Of a stretch of 49,966 nt of DNA, positions 21,997 through 31,200 are shown piece by piece (the stretch's first letter is position 1; the number at the start of each line of letters is the position of its first letter). Both the position numbers and the translations under genes were made by a program. The notes beneath the pieces are model-generated. The model was not told where the DNA came from, made no database searches, and was given only the letters and a program-made list of their open reading frames with translations. The DNA comes from SICV01 sp964372375 (GTDB taxonomy: Archaea; Nanobdellota; Nanobdellia; Pacearchaeales; GW2011-AR1), in NCBI GenBank assembly GCA_964372375.1, contig CAYJQF010000003.1, positions 1 through 49,966 on the forward strand, given 5' to 3'.

Positions 21997-24186
21997 CTAC
22001 TGGTTCTCCGCCAATCCTTTTCTCTGCCTAATCTTCCGGATAACATCATTCTGCAATTCTCCTGGAGTCTTCTGGAATTCCTGATCCATCAGACTGCTGA
22101 CACCTCTGCCTTCTGTGGAAGAACGCAGGTCGTTGCTCCACCCAATCATTTCTGCCACAGGAATTTTCGCCTTAATGAACGTATCATTGCCTTCCTGTTG
22201 CACATTAATCAGCACTCCTCGCTTTTGCCCGATTAAGGAAGTTACTGCTCCCATGAATGTAACCGGCACTTCAATGAGATGTGTCTGGATAGGCTCAAGC
22301 AATACTGCTCCCCCTTTGCGCAATGCATCAAACATTGCCTGTCTGACTGCCGGGTAAATCTGAGCTGGTCCTCGGTGCATGTGGTCCACGTGCAGTTTCG
22401 CATCATGCAGGACAATTTTGGTCTTCATCATAGGTTCTTTTGCCAACGGCCCGCCGTCAACCACCAATCTCCACCCGTCAATAATGGATTCAATCACTTC
22501 AGGCAATAATACCAGGCCTCTGGTTCGCTCTTCAAACACGTTGCCCTTATAGATTTCCTGATATTGCCTTGCTTCCTCATTGCTTACTCCTAAGGCTTGT
22601 AGTTTCTTCCAGACATCTTCTGCTTTCTTTTTGAGTCTGCCCTCCGGCACATCTCCTCGCTCAATTGCATCATACACTTCTTTCTCTAAAGGTTCCATGC
22701 TGATGAATAAGATGTTATGCCCATTCGGCGTTCTCGATTCTATTTCCACCGACTGCTTTGCAATGCCTTCCCGATAGACCACAATCGGACTGCCCATTTT
22801 TACTTCAAGGCCTTTTTCATTCTTGATTCTTCCTTCAATGATTTCCAGATGCAGTTCACCCATGCCCGACATTAAGTTTTCGCCTGTCTCCTCATTAATT
22901 TCAATCTTCAAGCTCGGGTCTTCTTTACCTACCTTTCGCAATACTTCAATTAACTTGGGCAAATCAGAAGAGCGCACCACTTCAATGCTCTTAGTAATAA
23001 CAGGTTGGAAAATATGCTTAATTTCTTCAAACGGTGTCTGTTCGTGCTCAGTTATCGTGTCTCCTACATCAGTATTTAATCCTACCAAAGCAAGTACGTT
23101 GCCTGCAGGAACACTTTCCAGCTGTTCAGGCTTGATGCCATTGTACACTAAAACTTGCTGTAACCGATAGTTCTTCTTTACATTATTGGCGTACACTTCC
23201 ATACCATTGGTTATCGTTCCTGAATATAACCTGCCTGCGGCAACTTCCTTTCCTGATCGTTTATCGATAGCAATATTCGTAATGACAAATGCAACTTCTC
23301 CCTTCCGGTCACAGTTCAATAGATCCTGGCCGAACGTACTCTCGATATCTCCTCTCCAGATTTTCGGAATCCGGTATTTTTGGGCATCGACTGGATTGGG
23401 CAAATGCTTGACTGCCATATCAAGGATAACTTCATGCAGGGGAGCATTTTTCCACACCCACTCTTTCCTTTTTTCTTCAGGCATTTCATAAATCTGATAG
23501 ATGTCTTTGAAGCTGATGTTCCGTTTCTTCATGAAATGAAGCGAGAGCGCCCAATTTTCCCGTGCACTGCCAAAGGCAACACTGCCATCCTGCACGCTTA
23601 CTTTCCATTTTTCTTTATATTCCGGCTCGGCAATCTGCATAATCAGGTTATTGAAACTATTAATTATTTTTTCAAACTGCTCTTGCATCTGCTCAGGAGT
23701 CAATTTTAATTCCTTAATGAGCCTATCGACTTTATTAATGAATAATACTGGTTTTACCCGCTCACGCAATGCCTGTTTCAATACTGTTTCGGTCTGCGGC
23801 ATAATACCTTCTACCGCGCAAATCAGTACAAAAGTGCCATCAATAGCCCTCATTGCTCTTGTTACATTTCCTCCAAAATCTATATGTCCTGGAGTGTCAA
23901 TAAGGTTAATTAGATATTCTTTGCCTTGGAATTCATGTGCCATGCTTACATTTGCCGCATCAACAGTCATTAACCTTTCCTGTTCATCTGCATGTTGCCA
24001 GGTAGTCATGCCTTCTTCCAAGTCTCCAGCATTCTTTGCAGCCATTAAGCCGGCTGCTGCTAACAGATTATCAGTGAAGGCTGTTTTTCCGTGGTGTATG
24101 TGCGCACTCGTCGCTACATTTCTGATATTTTTCTGATTGTTAGTCAATCGTTCAATTTTTCTCAAGCTTGTTTCTTTCTCTGCCAT
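21997..24186 (-). CDS. fusA: Elongation factor 2 (aEF-2)
   Basis: About 729 aa, the translocation GTPase. Motifs: SAHIHHGKTAFTDNLL (G1, about residue 27), DTPGHIDFGGNV (G3), NKVDRL (G4), and the C-terminal DHMHRGPAQIYPAVR, where the modified histidine (diphthamide) of archaeal EF-2 is expected. The frame extends 14 codons upstream to 24228, but MAEKETSLRKIERL at 24186 is the usual archaeal start, with GGAG about 12 bp before it. A TATA-like GGTTTAAAAAG near 24237-24247 fits. It follows an orphan gene interrupted by an assembly gap. Confidence 0.96.
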   Translation of the reverse strand: MAEKETSLRKIERLTNNQKNIRNVATSAHIHHGKTAFTDNLLAAAGLMAAKNAGDLEEGMTTWQHADEQERLMTVDAANVSMAHEFQGKEYLINLIDTPGHIDFGGNVTRAMRAIDGTFVLICAVEGIMPQTETVLKQALRERVKPVLFINKVDRLIKELKLTPEQMQEQFEKIINSFNNLIMQIAEPEYKEKWKVSVQDGSVAFGSARENWALSLHFMKKRNISFKDIYQIYEMPEEKRKEWVWKNAPLHEVILDMAVKHLPNPVDAQKYRIPKIWRGDIESTFGQDLLNCDRKGEVAFVITNIAIDKRSGKEVAAGRLYSGTITNGMEVYANNVKKNYRLQQVLVYNGIKPEQLESVPAGNVLALVGLNTDVGDTITEHEQTPFEEIKHIFQPVITKSIEVVRSSDLPKLIEVLRKVGKEDPSLKIEINEETGENLMSGMGELHLEIIEGRIKNEKGLEVKMGSPIVVYREGIAKQSVEIESRTPNGHNILFISMEPLEKEVYDAIERGDVPEGRLKKKAEDVWKKLQALGVSNEEARQYQEIYKGNVFEERTRGLVLLPEVIESIIDGWRLVVDGGPLAKEPMMKTKIVLHDAKLHVDHMHRGPAQIYPAVRQAMFDALRKGGAVLLEPIQTHLIEVPVTFMGAVTSLIGQKRGVLINVQQEGNDTFIKAKIPVAEMIGWSNDLRSSTEGRGVSSLMDQEFQKTPGELQNDVIRKIRQRKGLAENQ

Positions 24187-24246
24187 GAATATAATTCTCC
24201 GTAAAAAGCGGAATATAGAATGATACAAAAAATACTTTTTAAACCT

Positions 24247-25013
24247 TTATACTTCAAGCTGTGGGGAATACCAGCGATAGCTTCTGTTCTCAGCAGTTCG
24301 CATGATNNNNNNNNNNNNNNNNNNNNNNNNNNNNNNNNNNNNNNNNNNNNNNNNNNNNNNNNNNNNNNNNNNNNNNNNNNNNNNNNNNNNNNNNNNNNNN
24401 NNNNNNCTTCAAGCTGTGGGGAATACCAGCGATAGCTTCTGTTCTCAGCAGTTCGCATGATCTTAACAAGCCCATATGGCTCGCCTTCTCTTGCATCAGG
24501 CAGAAAAGAAACACTCAGCCAGTCGCCGGTTTGCGGTTCTGTTCTTTGCGCTCTTACTTCAAGAGTCTCTGAGCCAAAAATAGGGAAGCGATACACTCTT
24601 GCAAAATCGTGTGGATATTCTCCGCTATGCAAAAAAGGAGTTACAACTGTGGTAAAAGTTCTATTATCTATCTCATGTACTGACTCTCTGACAGGTGTGA
24701 ACTTATGCTTTTTTCTGCTTTTTTCACAATCATAATTAAAGATATCCCATATACAGCTCTTTCCTTCTTTATTAAAACTGGAAAAGTAAGCTCTGCACGT
24801 ATAGTTTCCACTTCCTATAACGAAAAGGTGAGCGCTGGACAATCCTTCACTGTGTGGAAATACAAAATGTACTGTGCTCTTTCTTGAGACATTTGGAGGT
24901 ACTTCTCCATAATCCAGCCCTTCACCAAACCATTCAAACTGATCTATTATATACACAACTTCTTTTCTTGCTTCATCAACTTTAACAAATTTTGGCTTTA
25001 ATTCTGGACCCAT
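24247..25013 (-). CDS. Orphan protein, gene split by a scaffold gap
   Basis: From ATG 25013 the frame reads about 200 residues (MGPELKPKFVKVDEARKE...) into a gap of 100 N. The 55 bases on both sides of the gap are identical (24252-24306 and 24407-24461). Collapsing the duplicate lets the frame end cleanly ...RWYSPQLEV with TAA at 24249-24247, giving about 203 aa. The longer reading through the N run is an artefact. The protein is beta-rich and soluble with aromatic residues; I recognise no family. It lies between the MazF/RHH pair and EF-2. Confidence 0.6.
24307..24406. other. 100-N scaffold gap between unmerged 55-bp overlapping contig ends
   Basis: Exactly 100 N separate two identical 55-bp ends. 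This is what scaffolding leaves when contigs that actually overlap are not joined, so the real gap length is most likely minus 55 bp and nothing is missing. Confidence 0.85.
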
Positions 25014-25067
25014 TCAAGTCCTCCCACAAATCAAGTATAAAAATAAATAGGTTCTAAAATATATAAT

Positions 25068-25409
25068 TCATCTCGTGCTGTCAGCTTTAAAGTATTCATT
25101 AATTCCGGCAATAACTTTTGTATGGAATGTCTTTTTCATAGTGCATAACTGTTTTCTGATAATCTTTTTATTGACAGTAAATAATCTATGTGGTTTTATC
25201 CAGCTCTTGAAGGGAAGCCTTCCCAAGTCAAAGTCTTCCTTTCCGATTGAGATGCCTTCTTTAGTTTCGTTGCTGGTAACTAAACAGCAGATTCTGTCCT
25301 CTGTTCTGTTTAGTTTTCTATTGGAAATGATGAGAGCAGGTCTCAATTTTGAGGCAGTTAAATCTGAATAGGGAAAAGGTATGAGCACGATTTCTCCTTG
25401 TTCATACAT
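25068..25409 (-). CDS. mazF: MazF/PemK-type toxin (endoribonuclease)
   Basis: 113 aa from ATG 25409. MazF/PemK signatures: EQGEIVLIPFPYSD at the N-terminus, KLRPALIISN, then VTSNET and SWIKPHRLFTV. These toxins cleave mRNA or other RNA and are held by an antitoxin. The frame opens earlier at 25424, but GGTGG placed about 6 bp before ATG 25409 favours this start. It overlaps the stop of the RHH antitoxin gene by 8 bp, in the usual antitoxin-toxin order. The pair sits between ribosomal protein S7 and the orphan upstream of EF-2. Confidence 0.88.
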   Translation of the reverse strand: MYEQGEIVLIPFPYSDLTASKLRPALIISNRKLNRTEDRICCLVTSNETKEGISIGKEDFDLGRLPFKSWIKPHRLFTVNKKIIRKQLCTMKKTFHTKVIAGINEYFKADSTR

Positions 25410-25632
25410 TGTCCCACCGCTCATCAGCAGAATTATCCCATTCTTTCTTCAGGACTTCTTCTGATGCGAGCATAGTAAATATGCTCTCTTGTTCAGGAGA
25501 TTTTTCTAAGAATGATAGTTCCTCTAAGCGCTTCTTTATTGCTTTCCTGACAAATTCACTCCACTTTATTTCTGAATATCTGTGCATCTGCTTATATATT
25601 CCTTCTTCAATAGAGAGCGTTATATTCGTCAT
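25402..25632 (-). CDS. RHH-type antitoxin partner of MazF
   Basis: A 76-aa protein: an N-terminal beta strand (NITLSIEEGIYKQM), helices with WSEFVRKAIKKRLEEL as in CopG/VapB-like ribbon-helix-helix antitoxins, and an acidic C-terminus (NSADERWDNV) suited to occupying the toxin's RNA site. It probably represses its own operon. The promoter region overlaps AAATAAGTGAGCTCACTTA (about 25637-25656), whose TAAGTGAGCTCACTTA core is a perfect palindrome and a plausible operator. Confidence 0.82.
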   Translation of the reverse strand: MTNITLSIEEGIYKQMHRYSEIKWSEFVRKAIKKRLEELSFLEKSPEQESIFTMLASEEVLKKEWDNSADERWDNV

Positions 25633-25640
25633 ATCAAGTT

Positions 25641-25656
25641 AAGTGAGCTCACTTAT
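25641..25656. promoter_or_regulatory. Palindromic operator candidate of the MazF/RHH operon
   Basis: TAAGTGAGCTCACTTA is a perfect 16-bp palindrome 9 bp upstream of the antitoxin start (25632) and followed on the minus strand's upstream side by an AT-rich TATTTAAAT-like box. RHH antitoxins bind such palindromes to repress their own promoter. Confidence 0.55.
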
Positions 25657-25672
25657 TTAAATATTTCGCTGT

Positions 25673-26290
25673 TTATCTCGCACTATCAGCCTGCTTTTCT
25701 GACTCATTCTTTTTTGAAAAGGCATAGCTATCCATGCTGCCTTCGCTTGCCTTTATAATTTCATCTGCAAGCGTATCGGCCATTTTCTTTTTCTTGCCAA
25801 AAGCTTTGCCATACGCTCCCTGCACCATCCAGCGGAGGGCTAAATTAATTCTCCTGACTGGAGAGCAGTCAACTGCTTGTGGATACCTCGCTCCTCCCTG
25901 CTCAATGACGGTAATCTCATCTCTTGGACTACCCTTCTCAATAGCACTAATAAGCACTTGTACTGGATTCTGCTTCGTTTTAGCAGCAATAATCTGTAAG
26001 GTTTTCAGAAGAGTGTCCATGGTGCGATTGTACTTGCCTGAGCTTGAGCTCGTAATAATCTTGTGCTTTTTACCCACATGCCCAGGAACCTGCAGATGAT
26101 TTGCCAGTCGCTCAAGAATATGCACTTTTATACTGCCCAGACTGCTAAAATTGCGTCGTCCGTGGGATTTTATCAGCAGTTTGGGAGTGAGTGCCACATA
26201 CGGTTGCAGTGCAGAATCATGCACCTTAACTTCTTGTATATCATACATATCAAACACTTTGAACTCAACACGTGCTTTTTGCTCTGTCAT
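25673..26290 (-). CDS. rps7: 30S ribosomal protein S7 (uS7)
   Basis: A 205-aa uS7 homologue with the archaeal-type segments PKLLIKSHGRRNF, ERLANHLQVPGHVGKKHKI, NPVQVLISAIEKGSPRDE, and RYPQAVDCSPVRRINLALRWM. It binds the 3' major domain of 16S rRNA. In archaea it normally follows S12 directly; here a 70-aa ORF separates them, ending just 1 bp before the S7 ATG. The C-terminal end (NESEKQADSAR) is extended and charged. Confidence 0.95.
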   Translation of the reverse strand: MTEQKARVEFKVFDMYDIQEVKVHDSALQPYVALTPKLLIKSHGRRNFSSLGSIKVHILERLANHLQVPGHVGKKHKIITSSSSGKYNRTMDTLLKTLQIIAAKTKQNPVQVLISAIEKGSPRDEITVIEQGGARYPQAVDCSPVRRINLALRWMVQGAYGKAFGKKKKMADTLADEIIKASEGSMDSYAFSKKNESEKQADSAR

Positions 26291-26291
26291 A

Positions 26292-26504
26292 TTAATTTCT
26301 ACACTCCATTAAAGAGCGTATTGTTTTTTCTCGGTAAATGACTCCTGTATTAGTTCCAAGAGAATGTAGTGCAACATCTTCCATTCTTCTCACATCACTT
26401 CTTCTTGAAGAGTAAACAGTTACACTTCTTCTTTTAGCATTATCAGTTACACCTATTCTTTGAACATCATTTCTAACCTCTTGAGTTAAACTATCTCTAT
26501 CCAT
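26292..26504 (-). CDS. 70-aa basic orphan embedded between S12 and S7
   Basis: A 70-aa Arg/Ser/Thr-rich protein (for example DNAKRRSVTVYSSRRSDVRR) with no motif I know. Its ATG is 2 bp after the S12 stop and its TAA is 1 bp before the S7 ATG, so it is almost certainly co-transcribed and co-translated with the two ribosomal proteins. That placement and the basic composition would suit a ribosome-associated or RNA-binding protein, but that is inference. Absent from the standard archaeal S12-S7 layout. Confidence 0.65.
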   Translation of the reverse strand: MDRDSLTQEVRNDVQRIGVTDNAKRRSVTVYSSRRSDVRRMEDVALHSLGTNTGVIYREKTIRSLMECRN

Positions 26505-26506
26505 AG

Positions 26507-26929
26507 TTATCTTCTTCCCTTCTCAATCTTGCCTTTGACCAGCAGGTGTAAGGGCTGCTCATTTACTTTGATAACCTGAAAGCGGATGCCCGGAATATCT
26601 CCTTTCGATCTTCCCATTCTGCCGCCAATCCGCTCAATAATGACTTCATCATGTTCATCAACAAACCTCTGTGCCAAATTCCGGGGAATGAATGCGCCAA
26701 CTTGAATACTGTTCTTTATCAATTGCACTTTACAGCATTTTCGCATGGCAGAATTCGGCTGTCTTGCTTCTTTCTGGAATTTTGAGATGACAATGCCTCG
26801 TGCCTGTGCCGCTCCTTCGAGCGGATCAGCTTTTTCCCTCAGTCCCAGCATGCGTTTCTTATATGCAGTCTGGCGCCATCTAAACTTTCTGCTGTCTTTC
26901 ATTAACTTTCGTGCATTTAACAAACCCAT
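26507..26929 (-). CDS. rps12: 30S ribosomal protein S12 (uS12)
   Basis: A 140-aa uS12 homologue of the decoding centre. Conserved parts: GIVISKFQKEARQPNSAMRKCCKVQL, then GAFIPRN, VDEHDEVIIERIGGRMGRSKGDIPGIRFQVIKV, with the usual archaeal tail. It has its own TATA-like ATTTAAAAAGC about 21-30 bp before the ATG, so the S12-ORF70-S7 set can be transcribed separately from the polymerase genes upstream. Confidence 0.95.
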   Translation of the reverse strand: MGLLNARKLMKDSRKFRWRQTAYKKRMLGLREKADPLEGAAQARGIVISKFQKEARQPNSAMRKCCKVQLIKNSIQVGAFIPRNLAQRFVDEHDEVIIERIGGRMGRSKGDIPGIRFQVIKVNEQPLHLLVKGKIEKGRR

Positions 26930-26971
26930 AACTCTCTGTACAAGAAATGCTTTTTAAATGTTTAGGAGGCG

Positions 26972-27361
26972 TTACAGAAAACGGGCTTCAGAAAGTAATT
27001 CTTTCATAAATGGAATATCTCCATTGGGAATAGTATATCTTCTCTCTTCCAATGCAAAGAGGAGAGGGCCGGGGAGTTCCACGTAACCGTGTACAGGAGC
27101 GCGCACATGAACAATGCGCCGATAGTGTGTTTCTCTGCTAAAACTTTCTCGGTGGAAAACACTGCATTGTACGCCGCCGTTAGAAAGAAGTACTGCCTGG
27201 AGAGGACTCATCGGAAGACGTACAAGGCTGTTTGAGCAAAGCCAGAAAGGGAGCGTGTCTTTGCTATCAAGGTGAATGGTGCTAACGGAACCACTGCACT
27301 CTTTCTTTCCAACATATTCGGGAGACCACAAGAAGAATTGACTTACCAGCTCTGACACCAT
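26972..27361 (-). CDS. Orphan protein of about 129 aa
   Basis: Unrecognised soluble, beta-rich protein (HLDSKDTLPFWLCSN, QAVLLSNGGVQCSVFH, RRIVHVRAPVHGYVELPG). The frame opens at 27379, but that codon is only about 8 bp from the TATA-like TTTAAATAGG (27387-27396). ATG 27361 lies 26 bp from that box and is the better leaderless start. It lies between S12 and a frameshifted ORF on the other strand. No function proposed. Confidence 0.5.
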   Translation of the reverse strand: MVSELVSQFFLWSPEYVGKKECSGSVSTIHLDSKDTLPFWLCSNSLVRLPMSPLQAVLLSNGGVQCSVFHRESFSRETHYRRIVHVRAPVHGYVELPGPLLFALEERRYTIPNGDIPFMKELLSEARFL

Positions 27362-27464
27362 ACGATTGCTTCTCCTCATCCTATTTAAATTCTATGGCGA
27401 TGAAATAACAGTAATTTTAATGATGAAACAGATATATTTTTATAAGGTTAATTGAACTTGTAGC

Positions 27465-27790
27465 ATGGGCTATTGGGCAAAACATAAGAGAGAAGCAGTG
27501 CGTGAAGCAAGAAAGACGTTAGAATATTTTTTTGAAGTTCCGCTCTCTCTCTCTCTGATAAAATGTTTCTAAGGCGTTACGTAATTGAAGTTATTACTGC
27601 AATTGAAGGAATGGCAAAAGAACAGCTAGTTGAATCACCAGACCCAATTTTAGAAGGAGTTGGAAAATTTCTTATAATTCATTATAATTATCGTGATATG
27701 GAAAGAATTCAAAGAATTAGCATGGGTTACACGGACGAGAAGGTGAACAGATTGTTGAAAGATTGTCGTGATACTATCCAGAGTTGTTAG
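27465..27790 (+). pseudogene. Orphan ORF frameshifted at a (CT)7 tract, possibly phase-variable
   Basis: An ATG at 27465, 19-28 bp after the box TTTTATAAGG (27437-27446), starts MGYWAKHKREAVREARKTLE and runs into a 14-bp CT repeat (27543-27556), after which the frame stops within 6 codons. The remaining 75 residues (MFLRRYVIEVITAIEG...) continue in another frame to TAG at 27790. With six CT units instead of seven the reading would be continuous, about 107 aa: ...FFEVPLSLSDKMFLRR.... Either a slipped-strand switch, a fresh mutation or an assembly error. Family unknown; helical and charged. Confidence 0.6.
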
Positions 27791-28200
27791 ACAATCCGTA
27801 AATCTAATCCAAACGTGTCATGCACAATGGTTTTCAGCTCTTCATACCGGCGTTTGTTCCTGCCGAGCAGAGCAGCTTTGCTCTCGCTGCCTGCAGTAAT
27901 CGTCATCACTCCGTCAGCAATGTCCAGAGATTGGAAACTCACGGGAGCAACGACCGCTCCAATAAACTGTCCTGCATCGGCGCTGCCTGATGCTTCTGCA
28001 ATTACTTTAATCCGTTTACCGAGTTGTTCCTGGATTCTTCGTATATGAGCTGCCTGCGGCCCGATTGCCTGTGCTATGAACCGGCGAGGCACCGCAAACA
28101 CGATCGCGTTATTATAGAGAAAACATTTCGTCGTTTTTACTCTGCTTACTTTATCTAAGAGATTAATGTAACGCATGGTCTGCATATCTATAACTGCCAT
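27787..28200 (-). CDS. nusA: NusA-like transcription factor (KH domains)
   Basis: About 137 aa: the archaeal short NusA made of two KH domains, without the bacterial N-terminal domain. Key pieces are FLYNNAIVFAVPRRFIAQAIGPQAAHIRRIQEQLGKRIKVIAEA (first KH with its GxxG-like IGPQ) and the following FIGAVVAPVSFQSL. The frame opens 19 codons earlier inside rpoA, but ATG 28200 is 7 bp after the rpoA stop and is the probable start. In archaea it usually follows rpoA2 and L30e; L30e is missing here. Confidence 0.88.
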   Translation of the reverse strand: MAVIDMQTMRYINLLDKVSRVKTTKCFLYNNAIVFAVPRRFIAQAIGPQAAHIRRIQEQLGKRIKVIAEASGSADAGQFIGAVVAPVSFQSLDIADGVMTITAGSESKAALLGRNKRRYEELKTIVHDTFGLDLRIV

Positions 28201-28207
28201 ATCCGTA

Positions 28208-31200
28208 TTATTTTTTGCCTTTCTCCAGGCTTTTGTTGACAAGCGGTCCGGTGACATGTACTAATAACCCCGGTAAGCCGGTACCGACAGGGATTGCCTG
28301 ATTCAGTAAGATATTTTCAATAACTGATTTCAGTTCATCTTTGGCGCCTTGAATGGTTGCATTGATAAACTGCTTGTCAGGAGTCTCAAATGTTGCCCGT
28401 GCAAGAATGCTTGCCTTGTCAGAGATAATACCCATACGAGTTACGCCTTTTACCACGCCTGAAGAAGTCATCGCATCTGCAATTAATTGTAAATGCCGGT
28501 CATTGATATCCAAGCCTTGTGATTCAAGGACTTTTCGAATCTCATTGACAATAGTAGCTCGTGCTGCTTCAATGCCTAGTACTGATGCCGTATCATGGAT
28601 ATCATTAGATACCGTTTTAGAAGCATCCACACCTTTAATTTCCCTGACTGCTTGTAAGTTTGAGCCAGCGGTCAAAATAACATACTCTCTGCCGCGCTGG
28701 GAAACGACTACTTGTGAGATGCCTTTAATGCCGGAAATAACCGTGCTTTTTAGTTTCTCCTTCAAGCGGTAGATTTCCTTGTAGCCCAAGTCAGCAACGC
28801 TGATACTTATCTTGAGATCATTCCCTTTTACTTTGAAACCCTTCTCGTTCAGCCGTTCCACTATTCTCTGTGCGCCTGAATGGATTCCCTTCAATGCTTT
28901 ACCATCAAGTTCAATTTCAATCTTCTTGCTTGCAAAGTCTATAGTAATTTCATCTGCTATTTCTTGTAACTTAACTTCTTTTATCTTCTCAGCGAGGGTC
29001 TTGGCATCTTTTTCATTATTATACTTCTTTTCAAGCAGCACTTCCATTAAAGGAGTAGAAGGTTGTTTGCGGGCATCGAAAATTTCAATTAACCTCGGCA
29101 AACCGAGAGTAATCTGCATTTGGGAGACACCTGCATGGTGGAAGGTTCGTAAAACCATCTGCGTTGAAGCCTCGCCGAAGCTTTGTGCAGTCACTACGCC
29201 AATCGCCTCGCCAGGCACGATGCGATTATCTTTCAAGTGTAATCGCGACACATCTTTTCCATCATTGCCATAGATAAATTCAATAACATTCTCAGAAGCG
29301 TCTCGTACGGTGCCGTCATACTCAACTTTCAGGTCTTGCAGGGCAGATACCAGTCTGCGGTACAAGTATCCCGATTTCGGAGTTCGTAGTGCAGTATCCA
29401 TTAAGCTGTCTCTGCCCGTAATAGCGCCAAAGAAAAATTCACTAGGCCTGAGCCCTTCAAAGAATGAAGACTTGATAAATCCCCGAGCTTCCGGCGATAA
29501 ATCTTCAGATCTGAAGAAAGATAACGTTCGGTTTGTATATCCAAAGCTAATACGCTTATTCCACAAGCTTTGCTGACCAACACAACAGCCTATCTGCGTG
29601 ATGTTTAACATACTGCCTGCTGCTCCCGGAGTAATCATTTTATTGACATTACCTGAAGCTGGGAAATTTGCCTTCACGAGCTTGCCAATCTCTGTTCGTA
29701 CTTCGTTGAGAATTTGGAGTATATAGGTTTCTCTCGATTCTTCTAAGGTTCTGCCGGGCAAAAGTGTTAAAGCTCCTGATTCAGACTGTGCAATGATTTC
29801 TTTCGTTTTCTTCTCAGCTTCTGCTACGACTGCATCAGTCATCTTTTTTACCCGCTCAGAAACGTTCAAGTCCTGGACTGAGAGCGTGTAGCCTTTTCGG
29901 GAGAGGTAGATAGCACCAAGAATAAATGCCTTATTGATGGCGTCAACGGTGACTTCTCTTCCACATTCTTTGTCTATGACTTTAATCATCTCTCCATCTT
30001 CAGTACCAAACGAATTGGAACCCGTAATAATCCCGGGAACTTTAATGCTTGAGCCCTTGGGAATAAGCTGCCCGAATACATCCTTGCCCTCAATCTGTTT
30101 TGCTCGGAGAGTGTTGACAATAGTAGCGGCAAAAAGCACCTGATCTGCTTCAGCTTTGGTTAACACATCCTGACTTAATAAGTACGCTCCCGTAATTGAA
30201 TCGGCAATAGTACCTACCAAATTCATATTATTCTTTGCTGAAATAATGTTATTATTTACGTTCAACAATACTTGCGCTTCTGCACGCGATTCTTCAGTTT
30301 GAGGGCTATGAATGTTCATCTCATCACCATCATAGTCAGCATTGTACGGAGCAGCTGCAGCAGGATGCAATCTAAAGGTACGATGCGGCAATACACGAAC
30401 ATAATGTGCCATAAGGCTCTGTTTGTGCAGACTGGGGTGTCTGTTGAAGAGTACAATATCTCCATCTCTTAAATGCCGTTCAATTTTATACCCTGGTTGT
30501 ATTTCATTGCATAATTCTTCCTTTAATTCGGGAGTGATGCGTTTTTTCTTGCCATCAGTTCTAATCACATAGTTTGCACCAGGATATACTTCTCCTTTAC
30601 GAATGAGCTCTTTTATAGCTTCGATGTTTGCAGTAGTTACTGTCTCAGCAACAGTAATAACCCGTGCTATCTCATACGGTACGCCCACTTCATTAATGCT
30701 GATAAAAGGGTCAGGTGATACGACCGTTCGCGCCGAATAGTTGACCCGTTTTCCAGCAAGGTTATGACGAATCCGCCCTTCTTTGCCCTTTAGGCGCTCA
30801 GTAATGGTTTTGAGTGGTTGGCCTGAGCGATGCCGTGCAGGAGGAATTCTTGATACATTATTATCGAAGAAAGTAGTAACATGATACTGCAGTAAATCCC
30901 ATAAGTCTTCAATAATGACCTCAGGCGCACCAGCATTCAAATTTTCCCAGAGTCGTTGATTTGCACGGATTATATCAGACAGTTTATGCGTCAAGTCATC
31001 TTCACTTCGTTCTCCCGTGTCAAGGGTGATGGAAGGCCGGACGGTAACAGAAGGCACTAACAAAAGTGAAAGGATAGCCCATTCTGGCCTGCAGCTCTTC
31101 GCATTAATGCCTATTTTCTTCAGCTCTTCATTTTTAATAGAAACAAGCCGTTCACGAACTTCAATAGGAGAAAGCCGCTTTTTTCCAACCATAAATGTGC

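Noticed and set aside
24162..24306. Long extension of the orphan gene through the N run to 24162
   Set aside because: It depends on an arbitrary 100-N frame and on the duplicated contig end; collapsing the duplicate gives a natural stop at 24247.
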